Positions 33,447 through 42,975 of a DNA stretch of 64,000 nucleotides are shown here, piece after piece. The DNA is from Paenibacillus sp. LS1 (GTDB taxonomy: Bacteria; Bacillota; Bacilli; Paenibacillales; Paenibacillaceae): positions 186,001 through 250,000 of the forward strand of contig NZ_JAPDOE010000005.1 in assembly GCF_026013365.1 (NCBI RefSeq), written 5' to 3'. A model generated the notes under the pieces. That model was not told the origin of the DNA. It saw only the letters and a program-made list of their open reading frames with translations, and made no database searches. The stretch's first letter is position 1; every line of letters begins with the position of its first letter. The position numbers and the translations under genes were made by a program.

Positions 33447-34463
33447 TTATTTATTTGAACAGCTCAACGGATGATAACCTTCTTGAGCGGCTTCTTTCTT
33501 TGATGTAAAAGTCTCCTCAGTCACATACGATGATTTGCATGCTGTCCGATCATAATAGTATTTAATTCCGTTTGCTGTTATCCCTACAATAGAAGGTTTT
33601 TGAATAATACGCGCCCCACCTAGTGCATAGTTATTGTAGTATTCCGTTCCTACTGGAATACCTTGTACGAAAGATAACACCCCAACATCATCCACTGTGT
33701 TATTCCATTCTTCTTGATCAATTGAAGGTAGTGTGAATGTGTACGTTACACCGTAACGTTTCACCAGCGTATTGTGTTTGTTGATTTCATACTGTAGATC
33801 TTGCTGAATAAGTGAAACAATTGTGCTACGTCTTACAGTGTCAAAACGTTTGGGGTCTTGAATCAAAGACGAAGTGTTGCCGTTCCACATCTCAGCAACA
33901 AATTTTTGGCCACTATCGGAATTGACATCAAACAAGTAGCCCTTCTTCAATTCTTTTGTTGTGGGATCGAACATCGTCACATAATCGTCCAGCGTGAAGG
34001 ATATAAGGTTTCCTTTCTCATCCTTGTAACTGTAAGGTTTCTTAACTGACCAAACATGTTTTAGTGCTTTCTGACCCGTTGCATCTGCAAACTCTTTTTC
34101 AGACAAGATATAGTAACCATCGTAACCAATGACGACTAAGGCCGGTACATATCTATTTAGAGTTCCCTGAGCGTATGGATCGTCTTGCACATCAAAGTTT
34201 AAATACATGGTTTGAAAGAAGGCCTCGGCAGCAGCCTCTTTGTTAACACGAACATTTTTTGCAGATTCGTATAATGATTCTGATCCTTGAGAAGCATTGT
34301 TTAAAAGCATCAGTGTTGCATCTTGAGTCGCAGCATCGATCGCAGCGTTATACCTTGTTTCTAAGAACAGTGCTTTCTTTTGTGCTTCAATGTTAAAAGT
34401 GTTTATGATAATAAAAGGTAGAATGATAATGATTGCTAGCACGGCAAAATTAGTAATCTTCAT
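33447..34463 (-). CDS. Membrane-anchored pilus-cluster protein (338 aa)
   Basis: One N-terminal membrane segment (FAVLAIIIILPFIIINTF, residues 6-23) is followed by a mostly extracellular domain with AQKKALFLETRYNAAIDAATQDATL. This is the TadE/pseudopilin-like layout, but no TadE signature or prepilin site is clear. It overlaps the end of the upstream gene by 14 bases, so it is part of the pilus operon. A minor pilin or assembly factor is the likely role. Confidence 0.65.
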   Translation of the reverse strand: MKITNFAVLAIIIILPFIIINTFNIEAQKKALFLETRYNAAIDAATQDATLMLLNNASQGSESLYESAKNVRVNKEAAAEAFFQTMYLNFDVQDDPYAQGTLNRYVPALVVIGYDGYYILSEKEFADATGQKALKHVWSVKKPYSYKDEKGNLISFTLDDYVTMFDPTTKELKKGYLFDVNSDSGQKFVAEMWNGNTSSLIQDPKRFDTVRRSTIVSLIQQDLQYEINKHNTLVKRYGVTYTFTLPSIDQEEWNNTVDDVGVLSFVQGIPVGTEYYNNYALGGARIIQKPSIVGITANGIKYYYDRTACKSSYVTEETFTSKKEAAQEGYHPLSCSNK

Positions 34464-35010
34464 TGCTTATCATCCCCCCATAAGGGATATTAATTTTTGC
34501 GTCTGTCGTGTTACTATTTGTGAAAAAGTCCCTCATGATTTGTGCTGGTGTCCGATTCGTGTTTTTTATTTGAACTGAAAAATAGTCACCTTTGGATAGC
34601 TTGTACCAACGACTCGGATCATCCTTGGTCTTCACATTTGTAGGAAAAAGAACCGGCATAATTTGATCATTAAAAAACTCATCATAGTTTAATGTGAACC
34701 CACCCAAAAATGCAGGGCTATTGGGGTTTGTCATGTTGTCGTAATTGGGATCATAGGTTTTATGTTTATGGTACATGGTAACCTCATATGTATTACCAGT
34801 GGTAGATAGCTCTTCAAAAAAATCATTGTACATAGTCGGTGTGATATATCCTTTGTCTCTCACCGAGTCAACAAAATTTGTAACCGATTTGAATGCTACT
34901 AAAAAGGATAAATCATCCTGTTTCTGAGCAGAATTGTCCAGCGGAAAAACATACATCAGAATTACAGCTAGAATTGCAGCCAATATCTTACTAACCGAAT
35001 TTATCATCAT
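34450..35010 (-). CDS. Membrane-anchored pilus-cluster protein (186 aa)
   Basis: It has an N-terminal hydrophobic segment (ILAAILAVILMYVFPL, residues 8-23) and then a polar domain rich in Asn/Thr/Asp. No cysteines are present. The start ATG 35010 has GGTGG before it. Lying between two other single-span proteins of the pilus operon, it may be a minor pilin. Confidence 0.65.
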   Translation of the reverse strand: MMINSVSKILAAILAVILMYVFPLDNSAQKQDDLSFLVAFKSVTNFVDSVRDKGYITPTMYNDFFEELSTTGNTYEVTMYHKHKTYDPNYDNMTNPNSPAFLGGFTLNYDEFFNDQIMPVLFPTNVKTKDDPSRWYKLSKGDYFSVQIKNTNRTPAQIMRDFFTNSNTTDAKINIPYGGMISNEDY

Positions 35011-35022
35011 TGTCCACCCATC

Positions 35023-35409
35023 TTATTGTGCTGTATATTTCACTTTGGTTATTTCACCTGCAGTGTTTCTTTCATAATTAGCAATAAATTTCTTGTCAGA
35101 AGGTACTTTCGTTAAGTCGATATCTTCAAACTCTAGTGTTTTAGAAAATAAAATTCCGTTAACCTCCACATCAATATGTGTATCTGGAATCTGGGCTATA
35201 GTAAGAGCTACCTCACTGCTGAATATTACAGACTGTTCCGGAATCTTTAAGTCAGTGTATGTGGTTCTATCTTGTTCCTGTTTGTTGATACTCACGAGTT
35301 TTAAAACATTTTTGGTCTCATTGCTCAAATTTATGGCTGTAGCTAATCCAATTACGAATAAGATGGACATGGACCCGAGGAACAGCCAACTTCGGATATG
35401 GTTGGTCAA
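35023..35409 (-). CDS. Membrane-anchored pilus-cluster protein (128 aa), TTG start
   Basis: The likely start is TTG 35409, 10 nt after AAGGAGG; the TTG at 35418 sits on the ribosome site. Residues 7-26 form one membrane helix (LFLGSMSILFVIGLATAINL), followed by a small, beta-rich external domain. It lies between the pilin pair and the 186-aa protein and is probably a minor subunit. Confidence 0.65.
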   Translation of the reverse strand: MTNHIRSWLFLGSMSILFVIGLATAINLSNETKNVLKLVSINKQEQDRTTYTDLKIPEQSVIFSSEVALTIAQIPDTHIDVEVNGILFSKTLEFEDIDLTKVPSDKKFIANYERNTAGEITKVKYTAQ

Positions 35410-35476
35410 GTGCAGCAATCCTCCTTGTTAAAAATAGGGAGTGGCAAGCAAGGGTATTGCCCACCACTCATTATTT

Positions 35477-35953
35477 TTATTTCTGTACAAATGTAATTCC
35501 ACGAACCACGTTGTTGCCATCATAAACAATTTTTGACTCGAAATTACCTGAAGGATTTACATAATCGTTAGAAGCTTCATCACTTGCTTTTGCGAGTGTA
35601 CCTGTTGCAGTCCCCGTTGTAATGGCTCCGTATGTCGGTGAACCAGTGGTGAGGTTTACCATGTTGTTATACCAAGCTCCAGTTGCATTTTTACCAGTGA
35701 TGACTTGAATACCAAACTGATCTTTATTTGAGTACTTACGCAATGCATTAAGCACCTGGTTCCCAGATACGGTCGTACTGTCATAAACGGTGAAAGTAGC
35801 TTGTGACAGTTCTCTTTGAATATCGGAGAAGTTGTTTTGAGCTGTTTTGGTTGCTTCTTGTGCTGAAACAAACAACAGCACTACGATGGTGATTAAGGCA
35901 ATCGTTAAAAAGATACCCGCTGCGACTTTAAGAGCAGATGAAGCGTTATTCAT
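35477..35953 (-). CDS. Pilin-like protein, copy 2
   Basis: A 158-aa protein with GGGGGG before ATG 35953. The hydrophobic N-terminal helix (residues 8-30) is identical to that of its neighbour and is followed by a small Thr/Asn/Gly-rich domain. The first 43 residues match the paralogue exactly (MNNASSALKVAAGIFLTIAL onward), while the C-terminal halves diverge. There is no Gly-x4-Glu prepilin cleavage site before the helix. It is probably a structural or minor pilin of the Tad-like pilus. Confidence 0.7.
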   Translation of the reverse strand: MNNASSALKVAAGIFLTIALITIVVLLFVSAQEATKTAQNNFSDIQRELSQATFTVYDSTTVSGNQVLNALRKYSNKDQFGIQVITGKNATGAWYNNMVNLTTGSPTYGAITTGTATGTLAKASDEASNDYVNPSGNFESKIVYDGNNVVRGITFVQK

Positions 35954-35977
35954 TTCTAATTCCCCCCATGAATTAAA

Positions 35978-36457
35978 TTATTGTTGTACAAATACCAATC
36001 CTCGAACGACTCCACTTTTGTCATATACAAGAGAAGATTTGAACGTACCGCTTGGATTAACATACTCATTGTGAGAATCTGCTGCAGTATTAGCGACAAC
36101 GCCTGAAGCGGAGCCTGAAATAGAGCCGTAGGTTGTAGATCCGACTGGGTCAGTCACGTTAACTACCTTGTTGTACCAAGTACCTGCAGTGTTTTTACCT
36201 GTCTTGATCTGAATTCCAAACTGCTCTCTTGATGCATATTTCCGAGTTGCGTTGAGAACTTGACTGCCTGAAATCGTAGTGCCGTCATATACCGCGTATG
36301 ATGCTTGAGACAATTCAGTCTGAATCTCCGAGAAATTATTTTGAGCTGTTTTGGTTGCTTCTTGAGCAGAGACGAACAACAATACGACAATAGTGATCAA
36401 TGCAATCGTTAGAAAGATACCGGCCGCGACTTTTAAAGCTGATGAAGCATTATTCAT
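35978..36457 (-). CDS. Pilin-like protein, copy 1
   Basis: A 159-aa paralogue of the gene just downstream, with GGGAGTG before ATG 36457. The N-terminal membrane helix and the EATKTAQNNF that follows are identical in protein but differ at many third codon positions in the DNA. This points to strong selection on the helix rather than recent duplication. The external domain differs moderately. It is the first of five membrane-anchored subunits downstream of the assembly platform. Confidence 0.7.
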   Translation of the reverse strand: MNNASSALKVAAGIFLTIALITIVVLLFVSAQEATKTAQNNFSEIQTELSQASYAVYDGTTISGSQVLNATRKYASREQFGIQIKTGKNTAGTWYNKVVNVTDPVGSTTYGSISGSASGVVANTAADSHNEYVNPSGTFKSSLVYDKSGVVRGLVFVQQ

Positions 36458-36474
36458 GAATCATTCACTCCCGT

Positions 36475-38559
36475 TTATAAGTTTGTAATTTTGTCATAGT
36501 AACTGGTCATCTGAGTAAAACTCATGTATACCAACGGTAAGACCAGGTACAAAAATACCAAAGCGTAGAGTGGTGCAAAGCCAATGTTACGCCCCCACTC
36601 TTTTTTTGAATCAATCACTTTTTCGTAATCCTGTTTTCGTTGTTCAAAGTTAAACGCCCGATCCGTTTCCAAATCCTCAAATGCCTCATTCACAGGAATC
36701 TGCATAACGGATACTTCCAGTCGTTCCACCGTGCGAACAAATGAAGTGAAAGGTGCGTCTTCTTTTAATTGTTCTAATGCCTCTACGTGACCAGCATCAT
36801 AGTGCAACAAACACTTTTGAAGGGGTTCTTTGAATATAGTAGAAAACCGCTCCATCCACTCTAATATAGTCTCTACGGAAATTCGTTCAATCTCAGAGAG
36901 CATAGAAATAATCGAGTGCAATTGTTCTACTTCATTCTGCATGTCCATCCTTCTCAATCTACTCTGGAAGGCCAACACAATAACCGGTATGTGGTAAGAG
37001 AAAATACCGACAAGCAACGCAATGAGAAACTCCCACCATTTCAAGTATTCATTTTCAAAAAGCAGATGCTTATTCAAGATTCTGACTAACGTTGAATCTA
37101 TATACTTTTCATCTGCATCGGGTACTTCTTTTTGAATTGCTAACCGGATACGATCGCTTAAATTATCTTTCACCCCCTTCATCTGCAGAATAATTCTTCG
37201 ATCAAGATCCGTTGCCTGGATCGCTTTTTCTTTCTCAAATTCATTCAACTCCCCGAAGATAACATCCGTCTTCGTAGGTGCGTATAACGTGTTATGCGCA
37301 GAGAATGAATGCATGTATATGAATGATGAGAGAAGAACAATGAACATAACAACCGAAAGAACAATCCTATGAATATAAAACCATTCAAGTGGTAAAGGTG
37401 AATTTGACTCTTTAAGAAGTTTGATAAGCTTAGGTTTTTTATTCTCAGGTGGCATCAATCTATCAACGATGAAACGAATAGGTGCAAACTCATACAACCG
37501 TTTCTCCCACTTAAACCTCTTTAACTTGGCTACATATTTGCCCTCGTTCGTCTCTTGCAGTTTTTTAACAAGGATGTAACCCAGTAAGATAACAAGAAAG
37601 ATGACGAGCTTCATTATGAATCCCAATTTTGATGTGTAGAACTCTGTCATGGTTGGGAAACTGCTTTTCGCCCAATCCTCAATAGGTTTAACAAACAATA
37701 CCGGTGCAACGGCAATGACCGTTAAAAAACTTAGATGGTAATTGAGCTGTTGTCTTCGGATTATTTCTAAATTGATCTCTTTTTTTAACTTATCCAACGC
37801 TGATAGAAAGCGCGATGAACCATCTTTCAATTTTTTATCCCCGAACTCTTTAGTCAGGAATGTTAGTCCAGCGAAAATTTTTAAGAATCGATTGGGTGCC
37901 ACTTCGTAGTATTCTTCAAGGGCCTTAACCGGTTCGGGTGATCCAAGAATTCCATAAATCCGATTAGCATGTAGAGCAACTTCATTTGAATTCGCTTCAG
38001 CTGCATCATATATCGCTTCATCCACCATAGAATGGCGGTGAAAGTGATATCGCACGTCAGAGGTCAAATCAGACATTTGTTGCATCAGACGATCTTCCAC
38101 TCGATTAATGAATCTGTGCATGAGGTGACCGTGTATAACCAGTGCGCCTAAAAGGATCAGAAACGAAGTTAGGAGATCCTGATTCATAAAGATGAGAAAC
38201 AGCAATGTAAACATGACCAAAATTAGCGATGTGTAAACAATTTTCATGATTTGTTTCCGCAGCGTCATTTCGTCATAAGCATGAACATTCGTAATTTTTC
38301 TGCGTACACTTTTCACATAACGATTAACAAAAGGAAGATGCGCTATTCTTCGGTATGTTCCTAAATAAAGCCGATCAAAGAAAACATCAATTTTTTTCTT
38401 TAATCCTGTCTTCTTCGGATTAATCAGATCACGGAATAGATTCTCTTCTTGCAACTCTGCACTAGACTCTATTTTTCTTCCTATGAATTTTTGAATCATA
38501 ATGAGGATCAAAGGTATGATCAGACAAGCTGCAGCCACATAAATTAATATAGTGATCAT
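36475..38559 (-). CDS. Fused TadB-TadC-like inner-membrane platform (T2SSF-type)
   Basis: A 694-aa membrane protein with two similar halves, each having an N-terminal span, a large cytosolic helical loop, and two or more later spans. Hydrophobic stretches fall near 1-22, 105-145, 270-330, 395-420, 510-535 and 665-690. Tad systems usually encode two T2SSF proteins (TadB, TadC) of about 300 aa; here one chain seems to cover both. It starts 3 bases after the ATPase stop, as expected for a motor-platform pair. The loop with SMLSEIERISVETILEWMER is typical of T2SSF helices. The assignment rests on topology and gene order. Confidence 0.7.
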   Translation of the reverse strand: MITILIYVAAACLIIPLILIMIQKFIGRKIESSAELQEENLFRDLINPKKTGLKKKIDVFFDRLYLGTYRRIAHLPFVNRYVKSVRRKITNVHAYDEMTLRKQIMKIVYTSLILVMFTLLFLIFMNQDLLTSFLILLGALVIHGHLMHRFINRVEDRLMQQMSDLTSDVRYHFHRHSMVDEAIYDAAEANSNEVALHANRIYGILGSPEPVKALEEYYEVAPNRFLKIFAGLTFLTKEFGDKKLKDGSSRFLSALDKLKKEINLEIIRRQQLNYHLSFLTVIAVAPVLFVKPIEDWAKSSFPTMTEFYTSKLGFIMKLVIFLVILLGYILVKKLQETNEGKYVAKLKRFKWEKRLYEFAPIRFIVDRLMPPENKKPKLIKLLKESNSPLPLEWFYIHRIVLSVVMFIVLLSSFIYMHSFSAHNTLYAPTKTDVIFGELNEFEKEKAIQATDLDRRIILQMKGVKDNLSDRIRLAIQKEVPDADEKYIDSTLVRILNKHLLFENEYLKWWEFLIALLVGIFSYHIPVIVLAFQSRLRRMDMQNEVEQLHSIISMLSEIERISVETILEWMERFSTIFKEPLQKCLLHYDAGHVEALEQLKEDAPFTSFVRTVERLEVSVMQIPVNEAFEDLETDRAFNFEQRKQDYEKVIDSKKEWGRNIGFAPLYALVFLYLVLPLVYMSFTQMTSYYDKITNL

Positions 38560-38563
38560 CTAA

Positions 38564-40339
38564 TCACCCCCAATTTTCCTTCAAGAAAGCAGAAAATTTC
38601 TCAGCATCCGATGGAGTCATTCTATCTTTCATTTCAGAGATGCTCTTCTCCGATAGCGCAGAACCGACTACGTATTCCCCATCTTTATACTCGATAACAT
38701 TACTCCCCAGCTCTTTAGCATCAAGATCTGTGCCTGTTTCGGTAATACGCTCAATGTAACGGTGCCCATCAAAATCTTTTCTTAGGTGAATATCGAAATT
38801 TATGACTTGCATGACTTGCTCCTGAGCGATTCGTTCATTATTAAAGATATTTTGTTTCAACAATGAGTTACGTAGGGAAAATACGAGATCATTAAATGTC
38901 TTTCCATGGTGTGTGAAAAGTGTGAACAAGCTCGCTACCTGCCCCATCTGAATCATCCAAGCAGCTACAGGATCGGAAGCAACCTCACCCAAGATATTTA
39001 CTGCACCATCTGTTTTCTTTTGAAGGTCCAGACCTTCTTGGCCCGAAACAGTGTCTGTTTCTCTAAAACTCAAAATGTTCCGTTGAGAGTAAATCTTACG
39101 TAATCTGAGCTCGAAAGCCATTTCTTGAACACGTAAGGAATGCCAACCGTAAATGTGTTTGATCATAGCCATAAGCATCGTAGTTTTACCAGATCCCTGA
39201 GGACCTGTTATTGCAGTAATTCGTTCTCCTTTGGTAAGAAACATCAGAAGATTAATGGGTAGCTGTGCATTTTTGTCCGTGATAATGGTCTCCAACGTGG
39301 AGATATTGGAATCGAATTTACGAACGAAGAAAGCCCACGTCTCAGCTAGTTTTGGTCTTACAACAACAACACGACTTCCATCTTTCATATCGTTCACTTT
39401 ATAACCGTTACTTTCAGAAAGTTGACCAGGATTATTATGCTTATAAATGGTCTGACCAACCCGTCTGAGTTCATGTTCTGATCCAAAGGATAGAAAGGCC
39501 AAGTTGATGAGCTTACCTCCGAAGAAGATCCAGACACTATCACTAGCCTTCGGTTCAGTTGAAGGTTTTAGTTGCTGAGAGTAAGAATCATAATCACCTA
39601 CCACATGCATAAATGATTCAGGTATACCGGATACACCTCCAGATACACCGTCAATCCGCATGTCTCTTATCTCATCAATCACGCCGAAGCCCTTCATGTT
39701 TTGGTAGACTCGTTGTACGATGATCTGAAGTTTCTCATCAAAAGTCAGATTTTTGTATTCATAATTGAAGATATCAGAGATTTCTTGCTCATTAATGATG
39801 TAAGACTCCGTTTCTCCATTCTCAATTTCTGATTTCAATTCATCTAAGTTATGGTCCAGAATTAATCGTGTTAACGCATCAAATCCATATTTTTTCTTGT
39901 ACTTGAATAAGAGAATCTCGAACTTATCTTGAATGGATAGTTTTTTTCTATTGTCGAAGGGAATGACTAAGTTAATATTCGTTTCATTGAGATCATAGGT
40001 TTTATTCAAAGCGTCATAGATGAACGTTTTCACATAGGTCTTGTCATTCAGATCACCGTTACTACAACCCTTTAAGGCACTTTTCAGTTCCAACCGTTTA
40101 CTCTTCAAACGTGAGTACTCTTCATCGGTTAACCTCATATCATTGAGGTCAACATTCGTGAATTTATTAAAGGTTTCCAGTATGTACTCCCTAATTTTGA
40201 TCAATGAATACTTAGCAATTTTCGGATCAACTTTATGGGTAACACCCTTCTTTTCGGTGAATTTATGATAAAGGAAGTACGCACCCAAAAGAGTAATTAT
40301 CACAATCACGAATATGTTGACTGCTTGTGGTGATGGCAT
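38564..40339 (-). CDS. CpaF/TadA-like secretion ATPase
   Basis: The motor of the pilus system: 591 aa with an unusual N-terminal membrane segment (about 6-22), then a helical N-domain and the ATPase core. Walker A is GPQGSGKT at 379-386. The Asp box lies near FRETDTVSGQE, and Walker B is NILGEVASDP around residue 451, where the usual D/E-E pair is reduced to G-E. A conserved FTHHGKT His box follows. CpaF-family ATPases power pilus extension and retraction. The start overlaps the preceding stop (TAATG), so it is coupled to the ParA-like gene. Confidence 0.85.
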   Translation of the reverse strand: MPSPQAVNIFVIVIITLLGAYFLYHKFTEKKGVTHKVDPKIAKYSLIKIREYILETFNKFTNVDLNDMRLTDEEYSRLKSKRLELKSALKGCSNGDLNDKTYVKTFIYDALNKTYDLNETNINLVIPFDNRKKLSIQDKFEILLFKYKKKYGFDALTRLILDHNLDELKSEIENGETESYIINEQEISDIFNYEYKNLTFDEKLQIIVQRVYQNMKGFGVIDEIRDMRIDGVSGGVSGIPESFMHVVGDYDSYSQQLKPSTEPKASDSVWIFFGGKLINLAFLSFGSEHELRRVGQTIYKHNNPGQLSESNGYKVNDMKDGSRVVVVRPKLAETWAFFVRKFDSNISTLETIITDKNAQLPINLLMFLTKGERITAITGPQGSGKTTMLMAMIKHIYGWHSLRVQEMAFELRLRKIYSQRNILSFRETDTVSGQEGLDLQKKTDGAVNILGEVASDPVAAWMIQMGQVASLFTLFTHHGKTFNDLVFSLRNSLLKQNIFNNERIAQEQVMQVINFDIHLRKDFDGHRYIERITETGTDLDAKELGSNVIEYKDGEYVVGSALSEKSISEMKDRMTPSDAEKFSAFLKENWG

Positions 40340-41172
40340 TATTCTTCTCCCTCCTCCTGCTGATCACCCTTAAGGCCAAGTGTCGCAATAATTGCATTCC
40401 CTAATGCTGCGGAGCTATTGAAAAACTCCCATGTCTCATGCTTCTTATTGACGTTACGGTTGCGCAAAAAGAAATCTAGAACATTTCTGTCATTGATGGC
40501 ATCCATGTATGGACTGCAATGTGGTACGGTGTGAATTTTCTGTTTCACACCGTATTTCCGAGCAATATTTTTCGCTGAATACTTGGAATCAGCATGATAG
40601 TTACCAAGGACGATAATGAATTTTTTATCATTAAGGACTTCGTGATATTCTGTCTTATTGAAGAAGTTGTCCAATAGCGATACGTTCTGATTCAAACAGA
40701 CAACGACCAGATCACTCGAATTCAGAACCACATTTGACAACTGATTTCCGCTGCCACTATTTACATCGACAAAGGTCATATCATATGCTTTGTCAGCCTC
40801 ATTAAGAATTGTAGGCATCGCATTTGAAATTTGCTGATGTGAATGTTCATCAGGTTTGCTTGTCCCGTGTAGTAAATCCAGTTTCCCTTGTATTAAAGGA
40901 GCAGTGTTTGAACGAATGGACTCTGCATTCAGACGGTGGCTCTTTGCTAATCTTTCTAAAGAATCAATCCCAAAATCTGAAAATGTGAGTTGTAGATCCT
41001 TACTAGACTCCAGCTTCTTGAAGGCAACTTCCAGTGTTGAGCGAGTCCAGTGAGTATGACTGACCAGCGTGCTCAACTGATGTTTCATCGCGATTCCTGT
41101 CGATACGGCAATCAGGTTTGAAGTTGTTGCTACTTGACCATGACGTGGTCCCCAGAATGCAATTGTTGTCAT
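40339..41172 (-). CDS. ParA/TadZ-like protein with altered P-loop (277 aa)
   Basis: It has the overall ParA/MinD layout: an N-terminal loop, a switch region near TFVDVNSGSGNQL and a VVVCLNQN strand. The deviant Walker A is changed to GPRHGQVATTSN, with Gln in place of the catalytic lysine. ATP hydrolysis is therefore unlikely or unusual. In Tad systems a TadZ/CpaE ATPase positions the pilus; this protein would be a degenerate version. The gene lies between a second such protein and the CpaF ATPase. Confidence 0.65.
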   Translation of the reverse strand: MTTIAFWGPRHGQVATTSNLIAVSTGIAMKHQLSTLVSHTHWTRSTLEVAFKKLESSKDLQLTFSDFGIDSLERLAKSHRLNAESIRSNTAPLIQGKLDLLHGTSKPDEHSHQQISNAMPTILNEADKAYDMTFVDVNSGSGNQLSNVVLNSSDLVVVCLNQNVSLLDNFFNKTEYHEVLNDKKFIIVLGNYHADSKYSAKNIARKYGVKQKIHTVPHCSPYMDAINDRNVLDFFLRNRNVNKKHETWEFFNSSAALGNAIIATLGLKGDQQEEGEE

Positions 41173-41174
41173 AA

Positions 41175-41852
41175 TTATCCTCTCCGTGCTTTGCTGAAAG
41201 CACTTGCCACTTCTTTGGAGCTGGTTGGTTCAATGTCACCAATCAATGATTCCAATGTTTTCCGGTATCCTCTTGAATACTTTTTCAAATTAACCTTTTC
41301 GCTGTGACTATTTTCTACAGCACGTAAATAATCCAGCTCGTTAAATTCAAAAGTGTAAAAATCGTCAGAACGAAGAATGTAATCATTATTCAGGAAGTCA
41401 TACACGTAATCCTCATCCATGTGCGTTGAAACATAAGGGTGAATAATTAGCTTCATTAAATAGGTTGCTTTTTCTTGTGCAGCAATAATTTCATCAACTA
41501 AGGTTTTGGTCTTAGAGAGATCGCTACGATCAAAACTGGTTATGATGTATATATGATCGAATTCCTTCAATGAAGCACCTTTTAAAAAGGTGCTGCTATC
41601 CGTTTCAATCTGAACGTAATCGTACCCATCTGTTTTAGCTTCTTTTAATGTCCGGTGATTCAAAGCACAATCAAATCCAGAGAATTCGATTTTGTTAAGC
41701 TTCCCCCCAATATCCGGAACAACGTGGTTCAGATATGAGGAGGTGCTCCCATCAATGTGCAACGACTTTAGACCGGTATTGGATACTACATTAATTAAGT
41801 TCAAGAGTACTTTTGATTTATCAGAGGAACCAATAAACAGAACTTTTTTCAA
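41175..41852 (-). CDS. ParA-like protein without a recognisable P-loop (225 aa), TTG start
   Basis: It starts at TTG 41852 behind AAGGAAGGAAG. The N-terminus (MKKVLFIGSSDKSKVLLNLI) sits where a ParA P-loop should be but lacks KGGxGKT. Later strands (GYDYVQIETDS; DHIYIITSFD) follow the ParA order. The stop is 2 bases before the next start. A second degenerate ATPase of the pilus cluster is the best reading; a structural comparison would settle it. Confidence 0.55.
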   Translation of the reverse strand: MKKVLFIGSSDKSKVLLNLINVVSNTGLKSLHIDGSTSSYLNHVVPDIGGKLNKIEFSGFDCALNHRTLKEAKTDGYDYVQIETDSSTFLKGASLKEFDHIYIITSFDRSDLSKTKTLVDEIIAAQEKATYLMKLIIHPYVSTHMDEDYVYDFLNNDYILRSDDFYTFEFNELDYLRAVENSHSEKVNLKKYSRGYRKTLESLIGDIEPTSSKEVASAFSKARRG

Positions 41853-41867
41853 TGGAATCTTCCTTCC

Positions 41868-42956
41868 TTATGGATTCACAGAATCCGTATTTTGTTGGAA
41901 TATATCGTCTTGTTTATCTGTTGGAATCGTGTTATCGGTTGCTGGTTGTACAATGTCTGCCTTATTCTCAGTAACCGGTGTCGCATCAGGTGTACTTTTC
42001 GCGTTATTAGACGAATTACTTTCTGAAATATTAGTTCCGTTCATGGTTCCATATCCCCCATCTTCTGCTGAGACTTGGGCATTGTTATTATTCACTTCAT
42101 AACTAAGATCCCCGGTGGTGTATTTCATTTTATCCACTTCATCCACCTTCTTGAGATCCCTTTCAAGTTGCTCACGCATCTGTCTATTCAATCCCATTTT
42201 GGCCACTGCCAGAATATTAGGATCATTTTGCATGAGTTGCATTACTTCAGAATTCACAGGATAGGTCGTTTGTGCCTTGTCTTGGAACTCAGGATCAACA
42301 TAACTTAAAGCGTAGATCTTTCCGCCATTTATGAATGCATCCACAATCGCACTGGAAATGGTCAGAATTTCACTTTCATTCATTTCGTACCACACAGTCC
42401 CTGAAGCGCCAGCCAACTTTTTCACCTTTTTCTTACTAAGTACAATGTAATCTTGTCCAGTAGGGAAATTAATCCGGACATCCACGAATTGATCTTGAGT
42501 CAAATCAGACGGCAATTTCATGACATTAAACTCTTGGTACCTCAAATCATTAGGAGTAACCCCTTCACTGTATAAAATACTCGGGATAATAGTTGTATTT
42601 TTCGCAGCAGGAATCTTGATAATTTTGCTTACAATCTGTTTGATATCGGTAATGCTATCCTCTGGGGCATCTTCCATGCTGATCTCTTTTTGTAGCAGGT
42701 CATCTTTGCGGATTTTATCTCCTGCCTTCAAGTTCCGCTTCAATTGATAGATCATCACTTTCTTTGCTTGCTCTGCTCTCATTTCAGCTTCCATCTTATC
42801 AACCTGAGCTTGATAGGTTTTTCGAAGTTCGATCTGTTCTTTCTTATGTTGAATACTGTTAAAAGCGATAATGCCTGTGCTAGCTGCTCCAGTAACCACC
42901 ACTCCAACTAGACCCGCTAAAAGTAAATGTTTTGTTCTTTGTCTTATTTTAGACAT
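41868..42956 (-). CDS. CpaB/RcpC-like protein with SAF domain
   Basis: A 362-aa protein with a membrane segment at about 10-32, a coiled linker, then a SAF domain (NLKAGDKIRKDDLLQKEI, about 70-90) and a beta-rich middle (FVDVRINFPTGQDYIVLSKKKV). CpaB/RcpC proteins of Tad systems have this order and act outside the membrane in pilus assembly. The C-terminal 70 residues are Asn/Thr/Asp-rich and disordered, unlike typical CpaB. ATG 42956 is 20 bases after the preceding stop. Confidence 0.75.
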   Translation of the reverse strand: MSKIRQRTKHLLLAGLVGVVVTGAASTGIIAFNSIQHKKEQIELRKTYQAQVDKMEAEMRAEQAKKVMIYQLKRNLKAGDKIRKDDLLQKEISMEDAPEDSITDIKQIVSKIIKIPAAKNTTIIPSILYSEGVTPNDLRYQEFNVMKLPSDLTQDQFVDVRINFPTGQDYIVLSKKKVKKLAGASGTVWYEMNESEILTISSAIVDAFINGGKIYALSYVDPEFQDKAQTTYPVNSEVMQLMQNDPNILAVAKMGLNRQMREQLERDLKKVDEVDKMKYTTGDLSYEVNNNNAQVSAEDGGYGTMNGTNISESNSSNNAKSTPDATPVTENKADIVQPATDNTIPTDKQDDIFQQNTDSVNP

Positions 42957-42975
42957 TTGATAATTTCCCCTCTCG

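Noticed and set aside
35477..36457. Classical type IV prepilins
   Set aside because: The hydrophobic helix is not preceded by a Gly and followed by Glu at +5, and no prepilin peptidase gene is in the window; pilin-like is as far as the sequence allows.
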